A stretch of 64,000 nt of DNA from Lacibacter sp. H375 (GTDB taxonomy: Bacteria > Bacteroidota > Bacteroidia > Chitinophagales > Chitinophagaceae). This document shows positions 56,524 through 64,000 of the stretch, piece by piece. Below the pieces are notes generated by a model. That model was not told the DNA's origin and ran no database searches. It saw nothing but the letters and a program-made list of their open reading frames with translations. How positions within the stretch are numbered: position 1 is the first letter of the stretch; every line of letters begins with the position of its first letter. Location: the NCBI RefSeq assembly GCF_037892425.1, contig NZ_JBBKTT010000001.1, positions 186,001 through 250,000 on the forward strand, given 5' to 3'. The position numbers were made by a program, and so were the translations under genes.

Positions 56524-56625
56524 TTTTCCACAACTCCCTGAGTCTTACTGGCAAAGGACTTGGGCCGATTAAACCCCGATTTTTGTGAACTTGCTTGTGG
56601 ATTACGGTGAATAGCCTGTGGAAAA
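56524..56625. promoter_or_regulatory. Three DnaA-box-like 9-mers upstream of mraZ
   Basis: TTTTCCACA occurs at 56524-56532 (+) and 56617-56625 (-), both fitting the relaxed DnaA box TTWTNCACA. A one-mismatch copy TAATCCACA is at 56596-56604 (-). They lie in the divergent spacer between mraZ and the DUF3052 gene. Confidence 0.4.
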
Positions 56626-56657
56626 CCCTGATTTCATTGTGAATTAAACTTTTGTTC

Positions 56658-57065
56658 ATGACTGGTTACTCAGGCACGGCGCTTATTAAAAAACTTGGAA
56701 TTACTGATGAGATGAAACTCCTCATCCTAAACCCACCGGGTGGAATAGATGCGTATTGGGAATTGATATCTGCTGATTGCTCGGCACAATTATGCAAGCC
56801 AAAAGAACGGCCCGGGTTTATTCACCTGTTCGCAGCATCGCAAAAAGAATTTCTAAAATGTTACAAGCAAATTGAAAAGCGACTGAGCGGCAACGTTAGC
56901 TTTTGGGTGAGCTGGTATAAAAAAAGTGCAAGTATACCAACCGATCTTACGGAAGACTGGATACGACAGTTTGCCTTAGCTAATAATTTAGTTGATGTGA
57001 AAGTGTGTGCCGTTACTGAGCAATGGAGTGGATTGAAGTTGGTAATACCGGTTGCGAAGAGATGA
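56658..57065 (+). CDS. DUF3052-like protein
   Basis: The ATG at 56658 gives 135 residues. The sequence TGYSGTALIKKLGI, LNPPGGIDAYWELI and SFWVSWYKKSASIPTDLTED matches the DUF3052 pattern (small, soluble, function unknown). It is divergent from mraZ across about 220 bp and convergent with the histidine kinase, with only 3 bp between stops. Confidence 0.7.
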   Translation: MTGYSGTALIKKLGITDEMKLLILNPPGGIDAYWELISADCSAQLCKPKERPGFIHLFAASQKEFLKCYKQIEKRLSGNVSFWVSWYKKSASIPTDLTEDWIRQFALANNLVDVKVCAVTEQWSGLKLVIPVAKR

Positions 57066-57068
57066 TGA

Positions 57069-58397
57069 TCATTTCTTCAATGGCAGATCAACCGTAAACG
57101 TACTACCCTTCCCAACAACACTATCGGCTTTTACTTTACCGCCATGTGCCTCTACCATTGTTTTTACATAGCTGAGACCAAGACCAAATCCTTTTACATT
57201 ATGCACGTTGCCGGTATGTGCACGATAGAATTTTTCAAACACTCGTGTAAGTGTTTCTTTGTTCATACCAATACCATGATCTTCTACCGTAATACGAATG
57301 AACTTACCCATGTTCTTAGTACCGATTTGCAGATGAAACGAATCATCTTTTGAATATTTCAGTGCATTATCAACAAGGTTGTTGATGAGATTGGTGAGAT
57401 GAACTTCATCTGCATCCATCAGATCATTTGTTGCTGAAAGCTGCACATCAACCTTACCTTGTTTCTCTTCGATCTGTAACTGAAGATTAGTCAATACATT
57501 TCGTATGATGTCATGCACATGCAGCTCACGTAAGTTCAATTGTACTTCCTGGCGTTCCATTTGTGCAGCCTGCAGAATTGATTCCACATGTTTATTCATG
57601 CGTTTGTTCTCATCCTTGATCATATTGGTGAAATAGCCGAGCTTTTCAGGATTGCCCAATACTTTTTCATTTTTCAAAGCATCAACTGCCAGAGAAATAG
57701 TTGCTAATGGCGTTTTTAGCTCATGCGTCATATTGTTGATGAAATCATTCTTCATATCACCCAATTTCTTTTGACGCAACAACGTACGGATGGTGAGGAA
57801 GAATGCCGTGATGATGATGAGTGTAAATAGAATTGATCCGGTGATCATCCAACCTAGTGATTGAAGAACATAACTTTTTACATCGGGCACCACAATTACA
57901 AATACTTCGTCTGGCGCAAGGCTTTCGAGTATACTTCCACTACTTGCAACCAATGGATACCATGCTTTTAAATTATGTACGGTATCTGAAGCCATATCCA
58001 TAAACCGTGGCGACTTCAATTCATAATGACCAAACACATTATCACTTGCCACTGCAAATTCAAACTCTGTGTCTCTTAAATTATTCCGGATAAAAGCCTT
58101 TTGCAGTTTTTCCCTGATTTCGTAAATGGTAAACCTGTTTGTGACGGAAAACTGTTTGTAGATATCATATCCATCTCCCGGAAATTTCATACCGGGCATG
58201 CGGCCAAGATTATTAAACGCATCGCTACGCTGTACCACTAGTTCCTCACCCACCTGCTGAATAACTGCGGACAGTTTTTCTTTTAGCTGCTCCTCCCTTA
58301 GAAAAGCCAGGTTCCTCAACCATGACACCTGTATATAAATAATCCCCATTAACGACAGTGTGATTAATGCAATAATGATGGGAAACGTTTTCTTCAT
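57069..58397 (-). CDS. Membrane sensor histidine kinase
   Basis: The 442-residue product has an N-terminal helix (IIIALITLSLMGIIYIQV), a periplasmic domain to about residue 170, a second helix (GWMITGSILFTLIIITAFFLT) and the transmitter. The H box MTHELKTPLATI has H225, N box NLVDNAL, G1 DHGIGM and G2 GFGLGLSYVKTM. No partner response regulator is adjacent. Confidence 0.92.
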   Translation of the reverse strand: MKKTFPIIIALITLSLMGIIYIQVSWLRNLAFLREEQLKEKLSAVIQQVGEELVVQRSDAFNNLGRMPGMKFPGDGYDIYKQFSVTNRFTIYEIREKLQKAFIRNNLRDTEFEFAVASDNVFGHYELKSPRFMDMASDTVHNLKAWYPLVASSGSILESLAPDEVFVIVVPDVKSYVLQSLGWMITGSILFTLIIITAFFLTIRTLLRQKKLGDMKNDFINNMTHELKTPLATISLAVDALKNEKVLGNPEKLGYFTNMIKDENKRMNKHVESILQAAQMERQEVQLNLRELHVHDIIRNVLTNLQLQIEEKQGKVDVQLSATNDLMDADEVHLTNLINNLVDNALKYSKDDSFHLQIGTKNMGKFIRITVEDHGIGMNKETLTRVFEKFYRAHTGNVHNVKGFGLGLSYVKTMVEAHGGKVKADSVVGKGSTFTVDLPLKK

Positions 58398-58564
58398 GTG
58401 TTCTATTTACGGTTGTGCATTTGGCCTTTTGGAACGATCTGCAAAAATACCTGTGAAAGTAACAGGAAATCGCCTATTTCTAAACACCAGTTTCTTTTAA
58501 CGAGGCTTTGACAGAACATGTGCAAAAAAATGGAAAATTGAAAATTCCGCTGTAAATTAAGTGT

Positions 58565-59116
58565 ATGATTGAACCGGCAAGTGGCATATTACTCATATCT
58601 GATCCATTTTTAAAGGACCCGAATTTTATGCGAACCGTTGTGTTGCTCTGTGAGCATGATGAAGCAGGAAGTTTTGGATTGGTAATCAATCGTACGTTTG
58701 AGCAAACACTTAACGAACTGATCACCGATCTTGAGGGATATACTGTACCTGTTTATTATGGCGGACCTGTACAAATGGATACATTACATTTTTTACATCA
58801 ACTGCCCGATGAGATACCCGGCGGACAGGAAATAACAAAAGGAATTTTCTGGGGAGGCGATTTTGACTTGGTGCTTAGTATGTTGAAAAACGAAACACTT
58901 GATCTTAATAAAATCCGTTTCTATCTCGGCTACAGCGGCTGGAGCAACGGACAGCTAAACGATGAAATGAAAGAAAAAACCTGGCTAACGGTAAACGCCA
59001 GCCGCAATATTGTTTTTCATAATCAAACAGACAGTATCTGGAAAGAAGCCGTTAAATCAATGGGTGGAGAATACAGTCAAATCATCAACTATCCCATTGA
59101 TCCGCAGTTAAACTAA
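58565..59116 (+). CDS. YqgE/AlgH family protein (UPF0301)
   Basis: The 183-residue product matches the family through PASGILLISDPFLKDPNFMRTVVLLCEHD, GSFGLVINRT and GGPVQMDTLHFLH. The fold is known but the biochemical role is not settled. Its 3' end overlaps the convergent punA gene by nine nt. Confidence 0.9.
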   Translation: MIEPASGILLISDPFLKDPNFMRTVVLLCEHDEAGSFGLVINRTFEQTLNELITDLEGYTVPVYYGGPVQMDTLHFLHQLPDEIPGGQEITKGIFWGGDFDLVLSMLKNETLDLNKIRFYLGYSGWSNGQLNDEMKEKTWLTVNASRNIVFHNQTDSIWKEAVKSMGGEYSQIINYPIDPQLN

Positions 59117-59935
59117 GCCTTCAATTAACGATGCAAACAAGGTACTGAGTTTTTCATCGGCCTTGCCTGCCACTTCAATAATCTCTGCAATATTTACCGG
59201 CTTTAAATTTTCAGGATCACATTCATCTGTAATTACACTTACGGCCAAACATTTTAAACCAATCTGGTTGGCAACAATCACTTCAGGTACCGTACTCATG
59301 CCCACCATATCTGCACCGGTGCTGCGCAACCATCTGTACTCTGCTCTTGTTTCAAGGTTTGGCCCCATTACTGCTACATAAGTCCCTTTGTGTAATAGAA
59401 TATTTTGCTCTGTTGCTTTTTGTAACATCAGTTGTTGTAGCGAAGCATTGTACGGCGTACTCATATCAACAAAACGTTCGCCCAACAAAGGATCGCTCAA
59501 CCCACGCAGTGGATTATCAGGAAGCATATTGATATGATCATCGATGAGAATAAGATCGCCTTTTTTGTAATGGAGATTCATACCACCGGCAGCGTTACTC
59601 AACAGAAGCGTTTCAACACCCAATGCTTTCATTACACGAATAGGGAACGTAACCTGTTGCATACTATATCCTTCATAATAATGAAACCTTCCCTGCATGG
59701 CAACTACCTGCACACCTCCAATTTTGCCGTATAATAAATTTCCTTTGTGAAACTCAACGGTAGCGTGTGGAAAATGAGGGATATCGGTATAAGGAATCGT
59801 GAGCTCCACCTCTATTTTGTTAACCAATGCTCCAAGCCCGGTACCAAGTACAATACCCACCACCGGCTTTACTTTCATACCCCGTTCTGCTAAAAAAGAA
59901 GCCGATTCCTGAATTGCTGCAACAATATTGTTCAT
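59108..59935 (-). CDS. punA: Purine-nucleoside phosphorylase
   Basis: The 275-residue product phosphorolyses purine nucleosides. Motifs are VGIVLGTGLGALVNKI (phosphate site), FHYYEGYSMQQVTFPIRVM, SNAAGGMNLHYKKGDLILI, and ETRAEYRWLRSTGADMVGMS with the purine-site Glu. It is divergent from the TlpA/DUF547 gene. Confidence 0.93.
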   Translation of the reverse strand: MNNIVAAIQESASFLAERGMKVKPVVGIVLGTGLGALVNKIEVELTIPYTDIPHFPHATVEFHKGNLLYGKIGGVQVVAMQGRFHYYEGYSMQQVTFPIRVMKALGVETLLLSNAAGGMNLHYKKGDLILIDDHINMLPDNPLRGLSDPLLGERFVDMSTPYNASLQQLMLQKATEQNILLHKGTYVAVMGPNLETRAEYRWLRSTGADMVGMSTVPEVIVANQIGLKCLAVSVITDECDPENLKPVNIAEIIEVAGKADEKLSTLFASLIEGLV

Positions 59936-59991
59936 GCGTTGTATTTATTGAGTTATTTATCAATCTATAATTTTCCCACTTACGTATATCC

Positions 59992-61266
59992 ATGAAAATA
60001 GGTTTTTTGCGATTACGACCCTTCTTCATACTGTTTCTTTTTCCGGCATCCCTTGTATCGGCTCAGAACGGATACAAAACGGGTGATGCTGTGCAAAACT
60101 TTCCCATCAACAAAACACTGAACAAGGAAAAGCCTGCCACGAACTTCAATTCCTTGCAGAATGAACTTACCATCGTGGATTTCTTTGGCACATGGTGCGT
60201 TCCCTGCATCAAAGCAATACCACAGCTCGTAAAAATTCAGGAGAAGTTTAAAGATAAGCTAACGGTGATTCTTGTATCAAATGAAGAAGAAGCAAGATTA
60301 CAGAAGTTCCTTGCTGCAAGAAAAAATTTTGCTTTCCCGATTGTGTCGGATGCAGATAACAGCATTACCAATTTATTTCAACCGCCTGCTTATCCTTACA
60401 CCGTTATTCTGAAAGACGGAAAGATCATTGCCATTACAGAAGCCGAAACAATTACAGACGAAGCAATAACCAACTGGATGAAGGGAGAAAAGCAACCGAT
60501 TGAAGAACCGAAAATAACAAGTGTACCAACCACGAATTACAATGAAGTGATGAACACAAAAACCCGCAGTAAAAATATGTTGGTAAAACTATCGCAGGAT
60601 TATATCTATGCTGCAAAAACAGGCGAAAGCACTGCAGCATTGGAAGACCAACTCCGGTCGATCGCAATTACTGATCTTAAAAATAAATTAAGTACGGATG
60701 ATGAGAAGAAAGCTTTCTGGATAAATCTTTATAACGGTTATGTTCAGGCTGCTTTGCAAAAGAACCCAGGTGCTTACAAAAGCAGACGAGCCTTCTTCAA
60801 AAGCAATCAATTAACGATTGCAGGTTTACCGTTAAGCCTGGATGATATTGAACATGATGTTTTACGTCGTTCAAAAATTAAATGGAGCGGCGGTTATCTT
60901 AGTAAATTTTTTCCCGGTAAAACAGAAAAGCAATTACGTGTGGAAGAACTGGATTACCGTTTACACTTTGCGCTGAATTGTGGAGCGAAGAGTTGTCCGC
61001 CGATTGCTTTTTACAATCCTGAAAACTTACATCAACAATTGGATATTGCAGCAACTGCTTACTTAACCGGCGAAGCGGAATATGATAAGCAAGCAAATAC
61101 CATGAAGCTTCCTGCTATTATGGGATGGTTCCGGAAAGACTTTGGCGGCAAGAAAGGAATGATCCGTTTGCTGAAAGAAAAAGCGATCATCCCGAACGAT
61201 GTACATCCGAATATCAAATTCAAATCGTACGACTGGACTTTATATTTAAATAATTATCAGAACTAA
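59992..61266 (+). CDS. Secreted TlpA-like thioredoxin fused to DUF547
   Basis: The 424-residue product has a signal peptide (MKIGFLRLRPFFILFLFPASLVSAQ), a TlpA/redoxin domain to about residue 165 with WCVPC (C69, C72), then a DUF547 domain (KKAFWINLYNGYVQAAL, LDYRLHFALNCGAKSCPPI). DUF547 holds conserved Cys and His. It is ten nt before the AhpD-like gene and should be in that operon. The redox partner is unknown; the fusion suggests reduction of DUF547 cysteines or a shared substrate. Confidence 0.85.
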   Translation: MKIGFLRLRPFFILFLFPASLVSAQNGYKTGDAVQNFPINKTLNKEKPATNFNSLQNELTIVDFFGTWCVPCIKAIPQLVKIQEKFKDKLTVILVSNEEEARLQKFLAARKNFAFPIVSDADNSITNLFQPPAYPYTVILKDGKIIAITEAETITDEAITNWMKGEKQPIEEPKITSVPTTNYNEVMNTKTRSKNMLVKLSQDYIYAAKTGESTAALEDQLRSIAITDLKNKLSTDDEKKAFWINLYNGYVQAALQKNPGAYKSRRAFFKSNQLTIAGLPLSLDDIEHDVLRRSKIKWSGGYLSKFFPGKTEKQLRVEELDYRLHFALNCGAKSCPPIAFYNPENLHQQLDIAATAYLTGEAEYDKQANTMKLPAIMGWFRKDFGGKKGMIRLLKEKAIIPNDVHPNIKFKSYDWTLYLNNYQN

Positions 61267-61276
61267 AACCAACAGC

Positions 61277-61612
61277 ATGCACAATCATTATTACAATGCA
61301 GAAGACCTCGGCAAATTTGGAAAGATCGGTGAATATCAAAAAGACCTGGCAGATAAATTCTTTGCATGGTATGGTGCAACATTTGCCGACAGTGCGTTGA
61401 CAGCAAAAGAAAAATCATTGATCGCCTTGGCAGTAGCGCATGCAGTACAATGCCCTTATTGCATTGATGCTTACAGCAGCGATGCATTTGAAAAAGGCTG
61501 GGATGAAGCACAAATGATGGAAGCCGTGCATGTAGCAGCAGCTATTAAAGGTGGTGCAGCATTGGTGCATGGTGTGCAAATGATGAACAAGGTGAAAGAA
61601 ATAGCCATGTAA
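61277..61612 (+). CDS. AhpD/carboxymuconolactone decarboxylase-like protein (arsenosugar-associated)
   Basis: The 111-residue product has the CxxC of AhpD-like peroxidases in HAVQCPYCIDAYSSDA (C59, C62) and HVAAAIKGGAALVHG. This subfamily is repeatedly found beside the radical SAM protein ArsS, which follows 39 bp downstream here. It likely has a thiol peroxidase or transfer role in that pathway. Confidence 0.85.
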   Translation: MHNHYYNAEDLGKFGKIGEYQKDLADKFFAWYGATFADSALTAKEKSLIALAVAHAVQCPYCIDAYSSDAFEKGWDEAQMMEAVHVAAAIKGGAALVHGVQMMNKVKEIAM

Positions 61613-61651
61613 ACAGAACTAAACGAATTACCAACCATCAATAACGCAAAG

Positions 61652-62719
61652 ATGAGCAGCAACACGAAATCATTAAAGGCACAGGGAAACAGTTTAGCAG
61701 ATGCGCATGAACAGATCGATATTTTAGAACATGGTTATAACGGTCACGAATATCGTCTTGTACCCTTTCAGCAAAAACTGGAAACGATAGGTCTTTATCC
61801 ATTACAATCAACACAACTGGAAATATTCCAGATAAACGTTGGTAAAATGTGTAACCAGGTGTGCAAACATTGTCATGTGGATGCAGGCCCCGACCGTAAA
61901 GAGATCATGACCCGTGACACCATGCAATTGTGCCTGGATATACTTGCTGCTAATCCATCGTTTAAAACAGTTGACCTAACGGGTGGTGCTCCTGAATTGA
62001 ATCCGGATTTCCGTTGGTTTGTGGAAGAAATTAAAAAGCTTGGTAAGCATATCATTGTACGTTGTAATCTTACCATCATTCTTGCGAATAAACGTTTTCA
62101 TGATCTGCCTAAATTTTTCAAACAGCATCAAATAGAAGTTGCCTCATCGCTTCCCTCCTACTCAAAAGACCGTACAGACCGTCAGCGTGGTGATGGTGTG
62201 TTTGAAGATTCGGTGAAAGCATTACAAATGTTAAATGCAGTTGGTTATGGAGTGGAAGGCACGGGGTTAATTCTGAACCTTGTTTACAATCCCGCCGGTG
62301 CTTTTTTACCTGCGCCGCAAAACGCTTTAGAAAAAGAATACAAAGCAGCGTTGAAAAAAGATTTCGGCATTGTTTTCAATTCGTTGTTTACGATTACAAA
62401 TATGCCCATCAGTCGTTATCTCGATTACCTGTTGCAAACAGAAAACTATGAGAAGTATATGGAAAAACTGATTGCAGCTTTTAATCCGGCTGCTGCTGCA
62501 AACGTTATGTGCCGCACTACGCTTTCCATTGGGTGGGATGGCTATATCTACGATTGTGATTTTAATCAGATGCTGGAAATGAAGGTATCGTGTAAAGAAT
62601 CGCAGCATTTATCAACCTTCAATGCGGCAGCATTAACTAACAGAGAGATTATTATCAACCAGCATTGCTACGGCTGCACTGCAGGTATGGGTAGCAGTTG
62701 TGGTGGTGCAGTAGCATAA
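61652..62719 (+). CDS. arsS: Radical SAM protein ArsS (arsenosugar biosynthesis)
   Basis: The 355-residue product has the radical SAM cluster motif CNQVCKHC (C67, C71, C74), followed by HVDAGPDRKEIM, the SAM segment DLTGGAPELNPDF and CNLTIIL. The C-terminal part contains MCRTTLSIGWDGYIYDCDFNQML and CYGCTAGMGSSCGG. The family transfers adenosyl to methylated arsenic. Some homologues place selenocysteine in this C-terminal region, whereas here all are Cys. No arsenic methyltransferase (ArsM) is seen in the window. Confidence 0.85.
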   Translation: MSSNTKSLKAQGNSLADAHEQIDILEHGYNGHEYRLVPFQQKLETIGLYPLQSTQLEIFQINVGKMCNQVCKHCHVDAGPDRKEIMTRDTMQLCLDILAANPSFKTVDLTGGAPELNPDFRWFVEEIKKLGKHIIVRCNLTIILANKRFHDLPKFFKQHQIEVASSLPSYSKDRTDRQRGDGVFEDSVKALQMLNAVGYGVEGTGLILNLVYNPAGAFLPAPQNALEKEYKAALKKDFGIVFNSLFTITNMPISRYLDYLLQTENYEKYMEKLIAAFNPAAAANVMCRTTLSIGWDGYIYDCDFNQMLEMKVSCKESQHLSTFNAAALTNREIIINQHCYGCTAGMGSSCGGAVA

Positions 62720-62798
62720 TTGAAATCGAATGTATAACCATTCTTAAAAAACCGCATGCACAATTCTTTCGTTTATACGAGAGGGTAACAACTGTCGT

Positions 62799-64000
62799 AT
62801 GGCGAAAAATTTTCCGGCAATTCATTTCATCAAGTCTGTACTGCTTTTTATCACAAGGCATCATATTTTAGTAACGCTGGGATTATGTTCTCTCGCATTT
62901 CAAATAAATGCACAGATTACAAGTGCGGGCATACGTGGCAATGTAAGAGCGCAAAATGGGGAAGAGCTTGAAAGGATAACCATACAGGCAATTCATGAAC
63001 CTACAAAATCAGTGTATGCAACCGTTTCCCAAAAAGGAGGAACTTACAATTTACCCAATCTTAAAAGTGGCGGACCTTACACGCTCATTTTTTCTTATAT
63101 CGGATTTGCGAGTGATACACTTACTGATGTTCAATTAAGTTTAGGCAGCATAGAAAATATCAACAGTGTTTTACAACCACTTTCAACCTCTTTAGAGGAT
63201 ATTATTATCCGTAGTAATAAAAAAATCATTCGCAGAACCGGTGCCGGTACTTCTATTTCAAAAAGCCAGATTGAAAATTTTCCTACCATTAGCAGAAGTT
63301 TACAGGATTTTACACGTTTAAGCCCACAATCAAATGGCAACAGTTTAAGCGGTACCAATTATCGCTATAATAATTTAAGCATTGATGGAGCCGCTTTGAA
63401 TGATGCATTTGGTTTTACCGAACCTGCAAGTGGTGCAGGCGGATCATTGGCATCGGGCACTCCCGGAGGCTTAGCAAAAACACAACCCATCAGTTTAGAA
63501 GCCATACAGGAAGTACAGGTAGAAGTATCGCCTTACACAGTAACGTTAGGAAATTTTACCGGGGGCAGTATTAATGCTGTCACAAGAAGTGGTACAAATC
63601 AATTTTCAGGTTCTGCTTTTTTCTCAGGGAGAAACCAATGGTTAACCGGACCAACAGCCGATGCAAAGCGCCAACGCATAGAAAATTTTTCTGATTATCA
63701 AACCGGCTTTCGACTGGGAGGCCCAATCATCAAGAATAAACTTTTCTATTTTACAGCTATTGAAATTGCAAGAAGAAACGAACCTGTTGCATTCGCACCC
63801 GGCAGCGATGGCTCAGCTATACCGTTTGCACTTGCAAAAGCATTGTACGATACGGTTCTATCCCGTTACAACTATGATCTTGGCTCTTATGAAGATGTTA
63901 CCTTAAAGATCAACAGCGATAAATTTTTTGCGAAGCTTGACTGGAATGTGAATAGTGTACACAAACTGAGCATCAGGCACAATTATGTACAGGCATTTGC
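62799..64000 (+). CDS. Oar-like TonB-dependent receptor, truncated by window end
   Basis: The frame opens with ATG at 62799 and continues without stop to the edge, about 400 codons. After a signal segment (LGLCSLAFQINAQ) comes a carboxypeptidase-like regulatory domain (AGIRGNVRAQNGEELERITI, YTLIFSYIGF), then a plug with DGAALNDAFGF and EAIQEVQVEVSPYTVTLGNF, followed by NAVTRSGTNQFSGSAFF. This order is typical of Oar-family outer-membrane receptors rather than SusC. It is 79 bp after arsS; whether it is cotranscribed is unclear. Confidence 0.9.
   Translation, partial: MAKNFPAIHFIKSVLLFITRHHILVTLGLCSLAFQINAQITSAGIRGNVRAQNGEELERITIQAIHEPTKSVYATVSQKGGTYNLPNLKSGGPYTLIFSYIGFASDTLTDVQLSLGSIENINSVLQPLSTSLEDIIIRSNKKIIRRTGAGTSISKSQIENFPTISRSLQDFTRLSPQSNGNSLSGTNYRYNNLSIDGAALNDAFGFTEPASGAGGSLASGTPGGLAKTQPISLEAIQEVQVEVSPYTVTLGNFTGGSINAVTRSGTNQFSGSAFFSGRNQWLTGPTADAKRQRIENFSDYQTGFRLGGPIIKNKLFYFTAIEIARRNEPVAFAPGSDGSAIPFALAKALYDTVLSRYNYDLGSYEDVTLKINSDKFFAKLDWNVNSVHKLSIRHNYVQAF

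Noticed and set aside
56524-56625. Replication origin
   Set aside because: Only two exact relaxed boxes, no dnaA/dnaN/gyr genes and no clear AT unwinding array, so the evidence is too weak for an origin call.

Overview
The window is chromosomal DNA from a Bacteroidota bacterium. The evidence is a SusC/SusD pair with a hybrid two-component regulator, a type IX secretion C-terminal signal, an ECF sigma/FecR-type pair, Oar-like and Sus-like TonB receptors, and a long acidic FtsZ linker. Family level (Chitinophagaceae-like) is inference from overall gene content. No phage, insertion sequence or CRISPR array was seen.

Layout. 1-2.2 kb: the ECF sigma factor and FecR-type anti-sigma (cut by the window edge) are separated by a predicted glycosidase lipoprotein flanked by a 60-bp direct repeat. 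2.7-5.3 kb: small metabolic genes (GNAT, RibD-like reductase, SDR, thioredoxin). 5.3-11 kb: DUF3667 protein, MazG and a 1251-residue NtrY-like kinase in one transcription unit, with a YD-repeat protein divergent. 12-16.7 kb: three tRNAs with hairpin terminators, a polytopic membrane protein, a family 2 glycosyltransferase and a histidine kinase. 16.7-36.7 kb: a fructan utilisation locus. A divergent HTCS regulator faces one long operon: sugar MFS, PfkB kinase, SusC, SusD, canonical GH32, two divergent LamG-GH32 proteins and an FG-GAP/ASPIC lipoprotein. 36.8-39.5 kb: a predicted outer-membrane protein, a low-complexity secreted protein and a small membrane protein. 39.6-56.4 kb: the division and cell wall (dcw) cluster, mraZ-rsmH-ftsL-ftsI-murE-mraY-murD-ftsW-murG-murC-ftsQ-ftsA-ftsZ. 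56.6-64 kb: DUF3052 protein, histidine kinase, YqgE, purine nucleoside phosphorylase, a TlpA/DUF547-AhpD-ArsS operon and the start of an Oar-like TonB receptor.

In the fructan locus SusC/SusD should capture oligosaccharide at the surface, GH32 enzymes release fructose, the MFS protein imports it, the PfkB kinase phosphorylates it, and the HTCS senses free sugar through its periplasmic domain. The model follows the characterised Bacteroides thetaiotaomicron fructan locus; the substrate is inferred.

The two strongest unexplained signals are these. (1) Short intergenic tracts with strict 7-nt periodicity but different sequences, mostly abutting stop codons; two are built as mirrored arms, and the ftsA-ftsZ one can fold into a roughly 30-bp imperfect hairpin. 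(2) Two adjacent LamG-GH32 proteins in which the nucleophile Asp of the family signature is replaced by Glu while the other two catalytic acids are kept.
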